In this document: one piece after another, positions 30,526 to 42,035 of the stretch
Layout: each line of letters opens with the position of its first letter
Position numbering within the stretch: the first letter of the stretch is position 1
DNA from: Adineta ricciae
Lineage: Eukaryota; Rotifera; Eurotatoria; Adinetida; Adinetidae
Direction: 5' to 3'
Length of the DNA: 64,000 nt
Assembly (NCBI GenBank): GCA_905250025.1
Contig: CAJNOJ010000092.1
Span: 1 to 64,000, forward strand
Program-made: the position numbers and the translations under genes
Notes under the pieces: model-generated
Database searches by the model: none
What the model was told of the DNA's origin: nothing
Seen by the model: only the letters and a program-made list of their open reading frames with translations

Positions 30526-33500
30526 ATGAATCGTCAAACAGGTTTATTACGTCAACATGAAATGCGTGCGACGCAACAAGTTGCAACGCAACGATCCACA
30601 CAATCACTCGCCAAAGTTCAGGAATACAGTTCGACACCACCACGACAGTCACAACGAAGTGCACAAGAAACGAACATGTTCATAACACGAATACTTGACG
30701 AATGTGGTTTGGAAATAAAGATGGCTGATGAAGAGAATATGAATAACAATGATGAATTGAATGTGAGTTTCGACTCAACTGAGATCCTCGAATCTAATAA
30801 GAAGGCTGTCGAATCGAACATAGGAATAAACATTTGTTGATTTTTCTCTAGCTTGAATTGAAAGTCGATCAAGGAATATTAGCCAAACGCTTATCTCAAC
30901 GTTTACGTTCAGCGTCAAGTACAACTTCTGTCACAACAACATCCACGTCGATATCGTTAAAACAATTCGAAAATGAATTAGTTTCATTCTTCTCTAATGA
31001 CTCCATATTTCGGTCCTCGTTACTTCCAACATCAAGTACAGATGATGTTTCACCGCTTCGGTCTCAACAACAAGATAGTCTCATGAGAATATTGCTATGT
31101 GTTGACGAATTGCAAATGTTTCTTGCTAAATATTTACTCAAACGTCTCGTTCGATTCGACAATAAAGGTGGCGATCGTGTTATTGTACAAAATCTACCAT
31201 TATCGATGATACGTCTCATTTTACAAACATTTCATTATTTACCTATTGGAAAATCGACCAATGCCAAAGAATTACTTGACTTTTATTTAGATGTGATCGA
31301 TCTAGTAACGAATAATGATGTACGTTGTCACATGATCTCACTCGTGACAGATATTTTCTGTGATGATTATCTACAAAACGATATCGTGATAAAATTAGAA
31401 GAGAAACTTGATTCAACGAATGTAGAGATTGTCAAACAGGTTCTATCAACATTGATCACATTACAATTGAGTGAATCAACCGACCGACGTATTCGAGAAA
31501 AGATTATTCCGATGANTACAAAATCTACCATTATCGATGATACGTCTCATTTTACAAACATTTCATTATTTACCTATTGGAAAATCGACCAATGCCAAAG
31601 AATTACTTGACTTTTATTTAGATGTGATCGATCTAGTAACGAATAATGATGTACGTTGTCAGATGATCTCACTCGTGACAGATATTTTCTGTGATGATTA
31701 TCTACAAAACGATATCGTGATAAAATTAGAAGAGAAACTTGATTCAACGAATGTAGAGATTGTCAAACAGGTTCTATCAACATTGATCACATTACAATTG
31801 AGTGAATCAACCGACCGACGTATTCGAGAAAAGATTATTCCGATGATAATGACCGGCATTTCAGATGTTAAAGTTGAATGTTTCAATTACCTATTCGAAA
31901 CATCGACGAAAGTGAATATGTTCGAAACAGTTCTATTATTTCGTGATGTGGCCATCGTATCTGGAAGACGGTAGAGAATAACTTGTTCTTCAATGACAAA
32001 TTTGCTTCCATTCATTTTACTTTAGATCGGATCGTTTGACCTCTTCGACAACGGATAATTTTTCATCAGTGGCCAGTCTTTTCGACCGATTTGAACATTA
32101 CTTTCAATCATCACGTATTCTCTTTCGAACTTGCCAAGAAAAACATCCAATTACGGCGGATATGTGTCTAAAAATCAACAGTTATTTTCTCTTTGACTTT
32201 TTCGTCGGTATTCTTCTTGCCAATCGTTCCTATTACACGAATTTGAAGACATTTGTTAAAAAACTCGGCGAAGAACCTTCAATCATTCGTGCTATTCATA
32301 CGCATCTATCATCAAATTTGTCATTCGTGATCAAATACGCCCAGCAAATCTTTCGTTTTGCCGTAGCGATATTTCAACAATTGTCATTTGGAAATTTTCC
32401 GGCAATCACAACGACAAATAATTCCTTATCATCCACGAATCTGATTCATTTACAGATCGGTCTTCAGCTAGCTGTTATGCTGGTTGATTTACTCTTTTCC
32501 ATCAGCCAAGAAGTGAAACATATACCGGACTTTCATGAGCAAATCGTCAGTGCTCTGGTGCGGATGGCAATCATCTTTCAACATCGATATATTCAACGTT
32601 TCCAAATTTTGAAGTTATTGAAACGTTTCTGCTATCGATTTAAAACAAAAATGTTAACATGTGAATCATATTTAAAGAATATGTTCGAATATATCGATGT
32701 ATTTCGTGTAAGTCATGAACTTTCGCCTCTCGAATCCGGTGACTAGCTGCTTTTGTGTTTCTAGGGTGATCATCTTCGTCTGGTATTTGCCATTCTTGCT
32801 TCAATGTATAATACAGGTGTATATAATGATTTGAATATGTTTGTTACAAAGTGTTTGATTCAACCGCATAAGGAAAAGGCGCGAGGTGTTTTCGGTGCAA
32901 TTGAAATCTTTCGATCATTGTTACTTAGACATGTTGCTGATTTAGCACAAGTACCAATGGAAAGTAAGTAAACTGTAAATGGGAATTTGAGATTCAATAC
33001 AACGATTTAGACAACAAACGACTGGATGGAAAATTATCGAATCATGAAAATGAATTGAAAGATCTGCTCGGTCTCGTTCAATCTTCCGGTATGCAATGTC
33101 CTCAAACGTTAGCATTGTTCTACGATGAATTAGCGAATATCCTTGGTTCAACCAATGTTAAACAATTACAACAACAGCAACAGACGTGTTCATCGATGCA
33201 AATTGACACCCAGTCTCTCGATTGGTTTGCTATCTCAGCAGCGGACATGTTTCAAGAAGCTTTTCTTAATGATAGTGATATATCTTTAACATCGAATTCA
33301 CTCGATAATCATCATCACCGTTTTCCTCAACAAACTCGCATCGTCTACAGTTTTCCTGGCCAAACAGCCAATGCAGCGGTGCTCAATCTTGCTAATATCA
33401 TTTCGAAATATCATCAATATCGAACGATGAGTGATACGAGTTCCTCGCCCATCTTATTAGCGCCCATGCTTCGCTTAATCGTCTTAGCCTCATGGTCGAA

Positions 33501-36066
33501 TATTGACCAAGTCGATGCTGTTCTTCAATGTTCATTACGCATTCCGGACCTTTCACCGTCGAATGATATTGATATTGATTCGCCGAAGTCTTTGGAATAT
33601 TATCGTGATAAATTAAAAGACTTGTCCAATTCTTCATTGAATATTGTATGCGATGTTTATTATTATGCCAGTCGATTATTTCGTGAAATATGTAATTTAT
33701 TAGCATCGACGATGAATCAAAACCAATCGTTGATTTCTACAAGACTTGAACAACTGACTGATATCGAAGAACATTTTGCTATTTCGGTACAAATATGTCG
33801 ACAACAGTATGGATTCTACGAACCTATTTGCTCTAATCTCGAAATCAACCAGGCGAAGAAGATTACGAAGAAACCAGCTTCAACGAAATCTAAATCAAAG
33901 AAATCACAAGGAGCAAAGTACAACAAATTTCCCAACGAAGTCTTTGTCACAGATTTTTCTTTAGGCGAACAATGCCAACAACGGAAGAAGATGAAGAAGA
34001 TGACGAAAGTAAAAGCGAAGATGAAGAAAATACTAACAAGAAGAAATCTCGAACTTCAGTTGTACCAAAATCAAAAGCCAAACCTAGTAATAGAGACTTT
34101 TCGTTTAACTTATATTTCTTTTCTTCTCTCTGTTTAGAAGCGAAATCAAAACAACCATCGATCTTCGATATTTACGAATTCGATATTCGTCCTTTGGAAT
34201 ATGTGACGTTTCACTATATCACGACATATCTCGAACAGCTACCGAAGAGTAGTGGCAAGCAACGTTTAACCATCCTGCGCTGTGTCTCAACATTAATGGG
34301 AGATCTTCATCGTTTGCTAACAAATAACAATTCGTCCATATCATCCATAGGCGTGATTAAAAAGCGGTTTAATACTCATACAGCGCCAACGACATTACAA
34401 ACCCAACAAATACGTGCCGAACATGCCGAACACGACGAAGATTTCGATGAGAACAACGACGATAAACTTGATCTGATGACATTAGAATCCTTCGAAATGT
34501 TTTTAGTACAAGTTATACATACGATGAAATATATACATATGTTCATGGGCACAACAAACACGGATGAAACAGCGAATCAATCGATGGATACAGATGATGA
34601 TGTGAATTGCTTGATCGATCGTGATCAAAGTCGTGATTTGGCTAGTCGTGCATTCTATTACGCACTGGATAGTTTTTACTTTCTCTTAAGTTTATTCAAA
34701 GTTAAACAGACAAATTGGCAGAAAGATCTGGAACGAGATACAACGTGTTTAAGTCGCTTATTGGCAATCGTTGGCAAACACATTTTGTCAACAAAAGAGC
34801 AGAAAGAAAATGAAAGAGTTCGAATTTTGAAAAAGATCTTCTCATTTGCTGAAATTCTCAATCTAATTGACGCAACTCGACTTTGTCAAGCTTTAGAATT
34901 ATTCATTCAATTATTCGATGAAGAAGAGCAACAAGTAAGCTTAGCGAAATTCTATTATGCAAACATAATTCGACTTGTTCGATTCTATTAGGATGAATTG
35001 TACAAAATATTCACAGCTAAATGTCGTCATTTCTTAGAAGAATGTAGTCTTGATACAACTTCAAGTACAGTCATATCATTTTCAAAGATTTCAACTGTAC
35101 GCGCAGTTGAGACACTGCTGAATTTATATTTACTCCATCTGGAATCCGACGAGATTACAGGTGTTATTGTTGGTATAGTAGATTATTCGTTGAAGATTGT
35201 GACACGAGCCAATGATAATGATGAAACTGATGACACGACAGAGAATGCCATTGTTGACCTTTCAACATGGAATATGAAGTCAACGTTTATCGTCTATTTT
35301 CGTTGTCTATTCAAACATTTCATCATCAAAGCACGATCGATTAAATTACCGAATGAATCGAAAAGGAAAGCTGAACTCGAAACAATCTGTGCGGAGTGGT
35401 TGGAATTAAACGATCTATTTCGCAAATTTGTCTCATTTGTGACCATTGATCAAATCTATGCAAAAAATGCTACGGTAAATTCGAATGACTGGAAAGATTT
35501 GCAATAATTGTATTCATTGTAGATCATTTCGACTGTTCTTCGGTGTTCGAAACAATATATTGATGTTTTCCGAGCTCGTGCTATGCCAACATTAGATCTC
35601 TATTTTCTTCACGATACACACGGAACAAAACAATTGCTAACTGTGTTACAAAAATCGACGCGATTGTTACAATCACTCTGCAACATGGTCAAAAAAGATC
35701 AAAAACATATGTCCTGCATACGATTAGTACCGGCATTGAAGCGGACTTTGGAAATGCTGATGTGTCGAGCTAAAGTTATGGTAGATGTGAATAATTGTCC
35801 AGCAAATGTTTTCTGTATTGGTCAATTGAAAGCGAAAGATTTGAAAGGAAATGAATTGAGTGATGTTACATATCGTCAGCAACAAGAAGAAGATGAAAGT
35901 AAGTGATTCGGAATAGGGAGTATTCAGGAGAGAGAGAGAGTTGTTGCATTTGATTTTTATTTTAGATGATACTTCTTCAACAATGGATGACGATTCGAAT
36001 GACGTACAACCCGATCAAGACGAAGAGGATGAAGAAGAAGAGGAGGAGGAGCAAGAGGAAGAATGA
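30526..36066 (+). CDS. FANCD2: Fanconi anaemia group D2 protein
   Basis: FANCD2 with FANCI forms the clamp that marks stalled forks and interstrand crosslinks. Exons run from ATG 30526 to TGA 36064-36066. Early: FITRILDECGLEIKM and the VDQGILAKRLSQRLRS block. Middle: CPQTLALFYDELANILGS then LDWFAISAADMFQEAFLNDS, matching the vertebrate LYYDEFANLI and [20 protein letters not shown]. Later: the STNAKELLDF-type helical repeats, PALKRTLEMLMCRAKVMVDV and IGQLKAKDLKGNE, the best-conserved C-terminal block of the family. A Glu/Asp-rich tail follows, as in other FANCD2 proteins. Expected length is roughly 1,500 residues. By eye the monoubiquitinated Lys (human K561) is not present. The reading frame as given is broken by a 330-base duplication around an N at 31516, most likely an assembly fault rather than a gene defect. 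Confidence 0.92.
31186..31846. repeat. 330-base direct duplication separated by one N, inside FANCD2
   Basis: Bases 31186-31515 are repeated at 31517-31846 with a single difference (31331 C versus 31662 G, a His/Gln codon). The only ambiguous base in the window, N at 31516, sits exactly between them. Reading from the first copy straight into the sequence after the second copy restores one continuous FANCD2 frame. This is what two overlapping contig ends or alleles joined by a placeholder would give. Confidence 0.95.
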
Positions 36067-36187
36067 AACCTATCTGTCAGATTTTATTTTTACTTTTCCA
36101 TATGTTCTTGTACAAATTATAGAGTCAGATATAATAAAATGATCAGATATAATTTTACTAGTTAATCACGCTGTGAAATACAACAAT

Positions 36188-38299
36188 ATGTTTCGTAGTT
36201 TTAGAATGAACTATCTTCTGTTTCTTGGATTACTGTCATCGGCTATTGCTATGCGATGGATTGTTGCTCGATATCCTTACTCAGGTAGATTGAATGGTTT
36301 GTGGTCATAATTGTAGTAGTTCATGCTTAAGGTTATAACAAACCACCGATGTTTGGTGATTTCGAAGCACAACGTCACTGGATGGAAATAACTCTGCACT
36401 TACCGGTGAACGAATGGTAATGAACAAAATGAAATGAATGTTTTTCTAGTGTAAATTATTTTTTGATTGTTAGGTATCAAAATTCGTCTGCAAATAATTT
36501 GACTTATTGGGGTTTAGATTATCCACTATTGACTGCATATCATTCCTACCTTTGTGGCTGGATGTAAGTAGTTTGAACAGCAACGTACCGTATCCTATGA
36601 TTCATATTTCCAGAGCTAATAAGATCAATCCAGCATGGTGTGCTTTGAAAGCTTCACATGGTCACGAGAGTGATGCGCATAAACTTTTTATGCGTTATAC
36701 TGGTAAGTAAACCAGAGTGTTGTCCAAACTTGATTTTCATAGAAACCGCTTCGTATAGTATTTATTGCTGATCTTCTCGTTTACTATCCAGCTGTTTTGT
36801 ACACATATCGATCTGATTTACTGAATAAAAATGTTCCAACTAAACGAGTAAGTCTTTCCATTCTCCAGTCTGCAAGCTTGACTATATTGTATCTAGTTGA
36901 CTGTTTTATTAACAAATTTGTTTTATCCTTTGTTAATCTTGACCGATCATGGTCATTTTCAATACAATTCCATTAGTCTTGGCTTTGCATTGCTAGCGTT
37001 TATCATGGCTACTCAAGAGAAATCGATTCTACTCTCCGCAGTATTCTTTACATTATCATTGAATTATAAACAAATGGAACTCTATCACGCCGTGCCAATA
37101 TTTGTCTACTTACTCTCGGCATATTGCGTCGAACAGAGAAAGATCAAGTAGGAGAATTTCCGTTTGATATGAAAGAATTTGGAAATCGTCGATTTCATTT
37201 AGATGGAAGACATTCTTCTCATTAGGTTTAGTAGTCATTGGAACATTTGCTGTGATTTGGCTTCCGGTGCTTCAACATAATCCATCTACTGTGATAAAAC
37301 GACTTTTCCCGTTTGAACGTGGTTTATTTGAAGTAAATCGTTCTTGACTAATCCATTGAATGAAAGTGCTTCTTGAAGGACAAAGTGGCGAACTTTTGGT
37401 GTACGTTGAATATATTGATAAAACTTCGAGTGAAATTTGAACATGAAACATTAGCCAAGATATGGTAAGTATTAACTTATTCCAAAACGTTGTCTTCAGA
37501 TTGTCCTTTGTTTGTAAATAGTTTATTGACAACATCATTGAGCATTTTACCTTCGTGTATAATGCTGTTTCGACGACCGACTGTGCGAAATTTCTATATT
37601 AGTCTAGTATGTGTTCATTTGCAAGAATTATACGATCATCGAATGGTTGTTTTACATTTAGTTCAATATATCCTTGTGCTTTTATTTATTTTCATTTCAA
37701 GTCCATGAAAAGACAATTTTACTGCCATGTCTGTGAGTATTCCTTCATTGTTTTCATTCGAATGAGTCTCACGCATTTACTGTGTAGCCCGATGATATTA
37801 TTATCTGCCACTTATCCAGTAGAATGCTTCACTTTTCTCCAATTTGCTATGATCAGGTAGACAAACAGAACAGACATCTTGAATTTCATATGATCACTTC
37901 GTTCTTTCTTTTAGCGTCTTTCCTCTCATGCTCAAAGATAATCTAGTATTTATCTTCTGGTTAACATTTATTGCCTTTTCAATTCTGGCTTTTCAACGTT
38001 TCTACATTCATTTCAATCATATTTCATTATTACAATTAATTCTAGTATGTTGCTCTTTCCTTTCAACTTTCCAAATCTTAGACTTCTTCTTCGTTTAGTT
38101 AACGCTATGTGTGACAGTGACCCTTCCTTTACTACTTGCTGCTGTTTACATTCGCCCGCCACGACGTTATCCAGATCTATGGATTGTTCTTATCAGTGCT
38201 TGTTCGTGTCTTTATTTTCTGAGCATATTGATTCGGTTTCATATCTATCAATTCCGAGAAACAACATTTAAACCATCTTCAACGAAAAAGATACAATAA
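36188..38299 (+). CDS. ALG6: Dolichyl pyrophosphate Man9GlcNAc2 alpha-1,3-glucosyltransferase
   Basis: ALG6 adds the first glucose to the lipid-linked oligosaccharide in the ER lumen, using dolichyl-phosphate glucose. Nine to ten exons from ATG 36188 to TAA 38297-38299 give about 500 residues. The first luminal loop has [20 protein letters not shown] and [20 protein letters not shown], with the acidic residue and the WGLDYPPLTAY motif typical of ALG6/ALG8. Further motifs: [70 protein letters not shown] and [13 protein letters not shown]. Many hydrophobic helices follow. Sequence favours ALG6 over ALG8. It starts only 121 bases after the FANCD2 stop on the same strand. Confidence 0.92.
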
Positions 38300-38445
38300 A
38301 GCTAGTACTCGTCGAAGTATCATTCATTGTTTGACATATATATTTATGAAGTAAATGATGGAATACGCGTACACACAAACTGAAATGAAATGAGAAGAAG
38401 AAAATATATATGTTTTGCATAAATGAGCATTTTGCTTGTTCGCTT

Positions 38446-41400
38446 TCAATAAATAGATTGAAGAACAGGACGAATACCACTTGAATCCATGTTCATTAGT
38501 TGTCGGGTACGATCAACTTCTGTCTGTGGGGTAATTTCGGTATTCAAACGACGGCGAGTTTCCAATGCACGTTTCTCCAACATGATCGAATTCGATTTGA
38601 CGGCGATCTCATCTTCAATACGATGTAAATTTTGCTGAAGAATGTTCCACGAATGTCTGAAATGAAAACAGTTCACTCAAACGAAAAATCTGTCAATCGA
38701 ATGGGTACTTCGCTTGTTTGAGTTGATCTTCCAAGGCACGTTTTTCAGCTTTCAATTGTTGAATTTCATCACATAACTAAATAGTTAATAGAGAGTAGAA
38801 AAGAATAATGGAATGTTATCATTCTCATACTCCGTATGAAACTTCATCACGAACCAAATCCATACCAGGTCGACTATGACGATTCTCTTGACGCGTCATT
38901 GCTAATTTGATCAATGGCTCTTTGTCTAAAATCACATATTTAGCTTTAAAGCGATTAGAAATATTTGCGACTTCATACCTCGAATAGCTTTTTCAAGACG
39001 ATCAATATCGTTTTCATTGCTGAGAATTTCTTCTTGAGTCTGCAAAACACAATGATATTGAAATTTGATTCAGATGGATTTATTGTACCTGTTTCTTCTG
39101 CCATTCGAGCTCATTGAGCGCTCGTTCGAGTTCATGAAGACGTTTTCGTAACGCATATTCGCTTGCTTTCTGTTGTGATTCGAGATCAGCTGCTGATTGA
39201 CCCATGGTATGGAATATATTTTCACGAAGGCGTGTTGATTCATACACTGAAATCGACGAGGATCAAACGTTTTCTTTCGAAGACTATTCGTGTTCTCGAC
39301 ATACTTTCTTTTTCTGCGCGATCTTTGTTATATTTTGAAAAAGCCATCCATTCTTCCGGTGTAATTTGTCCTTTGATTGGTCGACATGGGTCAGGTTTAT
39401 AACTGATATTGGGCGAGAATTCGTTCAGTTGTAAGTTTTCTTCGCAAATCGCAAAAGCTGTTTGTTTATCTTGTAAATCCTAAGTGACACTTCACAGGTT
39501 AACAACGGAAAATTCTTTTCGTTAGAGCGGAAATTTACTCGAATCAACTGTTGTTTCGCTTCGGTAAGTCGAGCAATTTGATCGAAAGATGTTTGTACTT
39601 GCTGATGAAGTTGTCGTTTAATACCATCGATCACGTAGACCTCCTACGCATGTGAAAAGAAAGAATGTTATCAGTCTTTTCTCCTTCTTTGTCAGTTGGT
39701 TAGTTCTGAGGTTTATTTCATGCCACGTATTCGAACGAATAGTTCGACTCCTGAAAGTCGAAGACGCGAACTTCTTCTATTGAAATCATCCTCGATCGAT
39801 GGACGAATTAAAACTGCGCTGAACGATGCCAAAAATGTCGTCCGAAAAAGTGTTCAGTTCGATACTCGCAAACGTTTGTCGTATGCAAAACAGTTATCTC
39901 TGTGTGATATATTCGAAGCGAATGATCTAATCGAGTGTACAACAATTCTACCACCAATTCATCGCGCCAGTACAATACTACTATTCGATGAGAATGATAG
40001 CAAACACCATGCACGAATATCGTCCACTACTTACGAATTCGTTGATCAAAACAAGAAATTATCAACGGCACCATCCATATATCATGTAGAACTAGCATTG
40101 AGTGATGATGATGATGATGACGATGTCCGTGATGGAACATATCGAGCACATTTTATAACTTGTTGTAATATAGTACCGGATTATCAATTCCTATATCATG
40201 GCCGTCGGCGAACAAGTTCGTTACCGAGTTCCACAATTACATTTGATCTTTCCATCCCGATTAAACAAGCAACATCGACCAATCGTAGTTCAAGTTTAAT
40301 GAATATAACTTCATGGCAGAATAATCCTCAAAAAGTAGTTCCTCTCCTCAGTTCTCAATATTATTGCCAACCGATTAGTCAGTTTCGGCCAAATCAATTT
40401 CTTTTAGCCACCGCTGCAGCTATCGATATATACAACATTCAAACAGGATTCTGCGAAGAACAACTACGTCTTCAATCAACAGATGTCAATTACATAGCTC
40501 TGTGCTACAATCAATACAAACAAGAACTTTTTGTTGCATCAACGACAGATTTATATGTTTATAATTTAGTCAAATGTCAAATCACTCACAAACTGCGTCT
40601 ACCTGGTTGCCCATTCAATCTAGATCATAACTCTCAGATACGATATTTAACATGCAATTCATCATCTATCTATCATGGCTATTTTACTTTTAGTTCAACG
40701 AAAACATCGACTGTCCTTTCGCGGTTGTCTCAATTTGGATTAAAACTCGTTGCCGATCTAGAATTCGAAGATGCAACCATGCATGGATTACATGCATTTG
40801 AAAATCATATTGGCGTGATTGTACGTTACGGACGGTACTCATTCAAACAACGTGAACACTATTGTTTGTATATTTATGATTCCTTACTGAAAAATATCTA
40901 CTATCAAGTCGATTTGAATGATGTTGGTTGCATCACATGCTTATCAGGCTATGAACGAACGTTAGATTGGATACTATGCGATTCCAATAAACAACGGATA
41001 TTGTTTGTTAATCAAGAATCGATTGAATATGTTCAGTACGATGAACAAATTCAGCAGTGCATGATATTGAACGAATCCAATTGGTTTATCGTTTGGGCGA
41101 AAAATCGCATGTTAGTGTATCCGATCGAATAACATACCTTTTTCAATTCACGTTCAGGTTCGTCATCAACATTGTCGATTGCTTTGCGTCCATCGCGTGT
41201 AACGTGGTTTTCTAGTGCAACATCTGTTGTTTTTTTCGAAGAGAAAAAGTGTTGATGTCGAATTCGTTGCTTGTAAAGAAATAAAAAGTTTACCTAACGG
41301 GCTTCGCATATGTGCTAGATAACGTTCACATTGTTCTTTAGCTGTTTGAATGGCTTGAATTTCGCGATCAATGTCTTGAATTGTATATTCAAGTGTTTTA

Positions 41401-41799
41401 CGCCATTTATCGATTTCATCAAGACGATCCGAGATACGCACATCACTGAAATCAAAAGAAAAACCATGCATTCGCTCTTTTGTTTAATTGTATGTTCAAT
41501 GTACTTGTCGTGTTTGTTCCACCATGATTCATTGTATGTTTCATTGGTTAATCTTCGACCATCTTGCCGTACTTGATGTGAAACATTTCTACTACGTTCA
41601 GCATCGTATGAAATAGCATAACTAATCAGAAGGACATTTAGAAAAACGGAGAATTCTGGTGAATGCATTACTTGTGATTGAACCAATCTGGTACACTATA
41701 TTTTGCACGGGGTTTTTCTTCAAGTGTTGGATGGATAGTGTGTACAGCAACTTCCGATCGAGGTTTTAACGGCTTGGAGAGTGCGTTGAATCCGCTCAT
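38446..41799 (-). CDS. TEKT2: Tektin-2
   Basis: Tektins are coiled-coil filaments inside ciliary and flagellar doublet microtubules. The gene starts at ATG 41799 (MSGFNALSKPLKPRS) and ends at TGA 38446-38448 with about ten exons. Motifs in order: YSVPDWFNHKYAISYDAE, SHQVRQDGRRLTNETYNES, DEIDKWRKTLEYTIQDIDRE, SPLDVALENHVTRDGRK, PNISYKPDPCRPI, EWMAFSKYNKDRAE, and RPGMDLVRDEVSYGLCDEI, the diverged form of the tektin signature RPNVELCRD. The C-terminus DEIAVKSNSIMLEKRALETR with the following TRRRL matches tektin-2 best. Heptads run throughout. The intron at 39644-41137 (1,494 bases) is far longer than the others and holds another gene on the opposite strand. It converges with ALG6, 146 bases apart. 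Confidence 0.9.
39720..41132 (+). CDS. Intronless uncharacterised protein nested antisense in a tektin-2 intron
   Basis: An open frame of 470 residues from ATG 39720 to TAA 41130-41132. It starts 76 bases inside the tektin-2 intron and ends 4 bases before the GT of that intron's donor on the other strand. I do not recognise the family. Residues 1-75 are basic and include VVRKSVQFDTRKRL, in which K-S-V-Q-F fits the RVxF docking motif for protein phosphatase 1. It is followed by LSYAKQLSLCDIFEAND, reminiscent of glycogen-targeting PP1 subunits. An acidic run of eight Asp lies near residue 135. Residues 215-470 have repeated beta-strand-like stretches (FLLATAAAIDIYNI, LFVASTTDLYVYNL, GVIVRYGRYSFK, LDWILCDSNKQRILFVN), which suggest a beta-propeller. 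The WD signature is not clear. Codon use and length make a chance frame unlikely. Confidence 0.8.
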   Translation: MPRIRTNSSTPESRRRELLLLKSSSIDGRIKTALNDAKNVVRKSVQFDTRKRLSYAKQLSLCDIFEANDLIECTTILPPIHRASTILLFDENDSKHHARISSTTYEFVDQNKKLSTAPSIYHVELALSDDDDDDDVRDGTYRAHFITCCNIVPDYQFLYHGRRRTSSLPSSTITFDLSIPIKQATSTNRSSSLMNITSWQNNPQKVVPLLSSQYYCQPISQFRPNQFLLATAAAIDIYNIQTGFCEEQLRLQSTDVNYIALCYNQYKQELFVASTTDLYVYNLVKCQITHKLRLPGCPFNLDHNSQIRYLTCNSSSIYHGYFTFSSTKTSTVLSRLSQFGLKLVADLEFEDATMHGLHAFENHIGVIVRYGRYSFKQREHYCLYIYDSLLKNIYYQVDLNDVGCITCLSGYERTLDWILCDSNKQRILFVNQESIEYVQYDEQIQQCMILNESNWFIVWAKNRMLVYPIE

Positions 41800-42035
41800 G
41801 ACTGAAAGAACGATGTTTTAAAATCAAAATAAGAATGTTGATCCGAAGTGAGCGCGGAGGTTATGTTTGGTTCGCCATTTTAATTCTCATCTCTATGGAC
41901 TGTCTTGACAACAGTCATTGTTCAAATGGAAATAGATTCGTGGTGTTCGACGATAAGAAACTCCTCAAGTGCCTTTTTTAAAAAGTATTCTATTGAAAAA
42001 ATGTGCTTGAAAGAAAAGATTTGAAAAGAGGTCGC

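Noticed and set aside
31186-31846. A genuine tandem duplication in FANCD2
   Set aside because: The copies meet at the only N and differ by one base; an assembly join is simpler and restores the frame.
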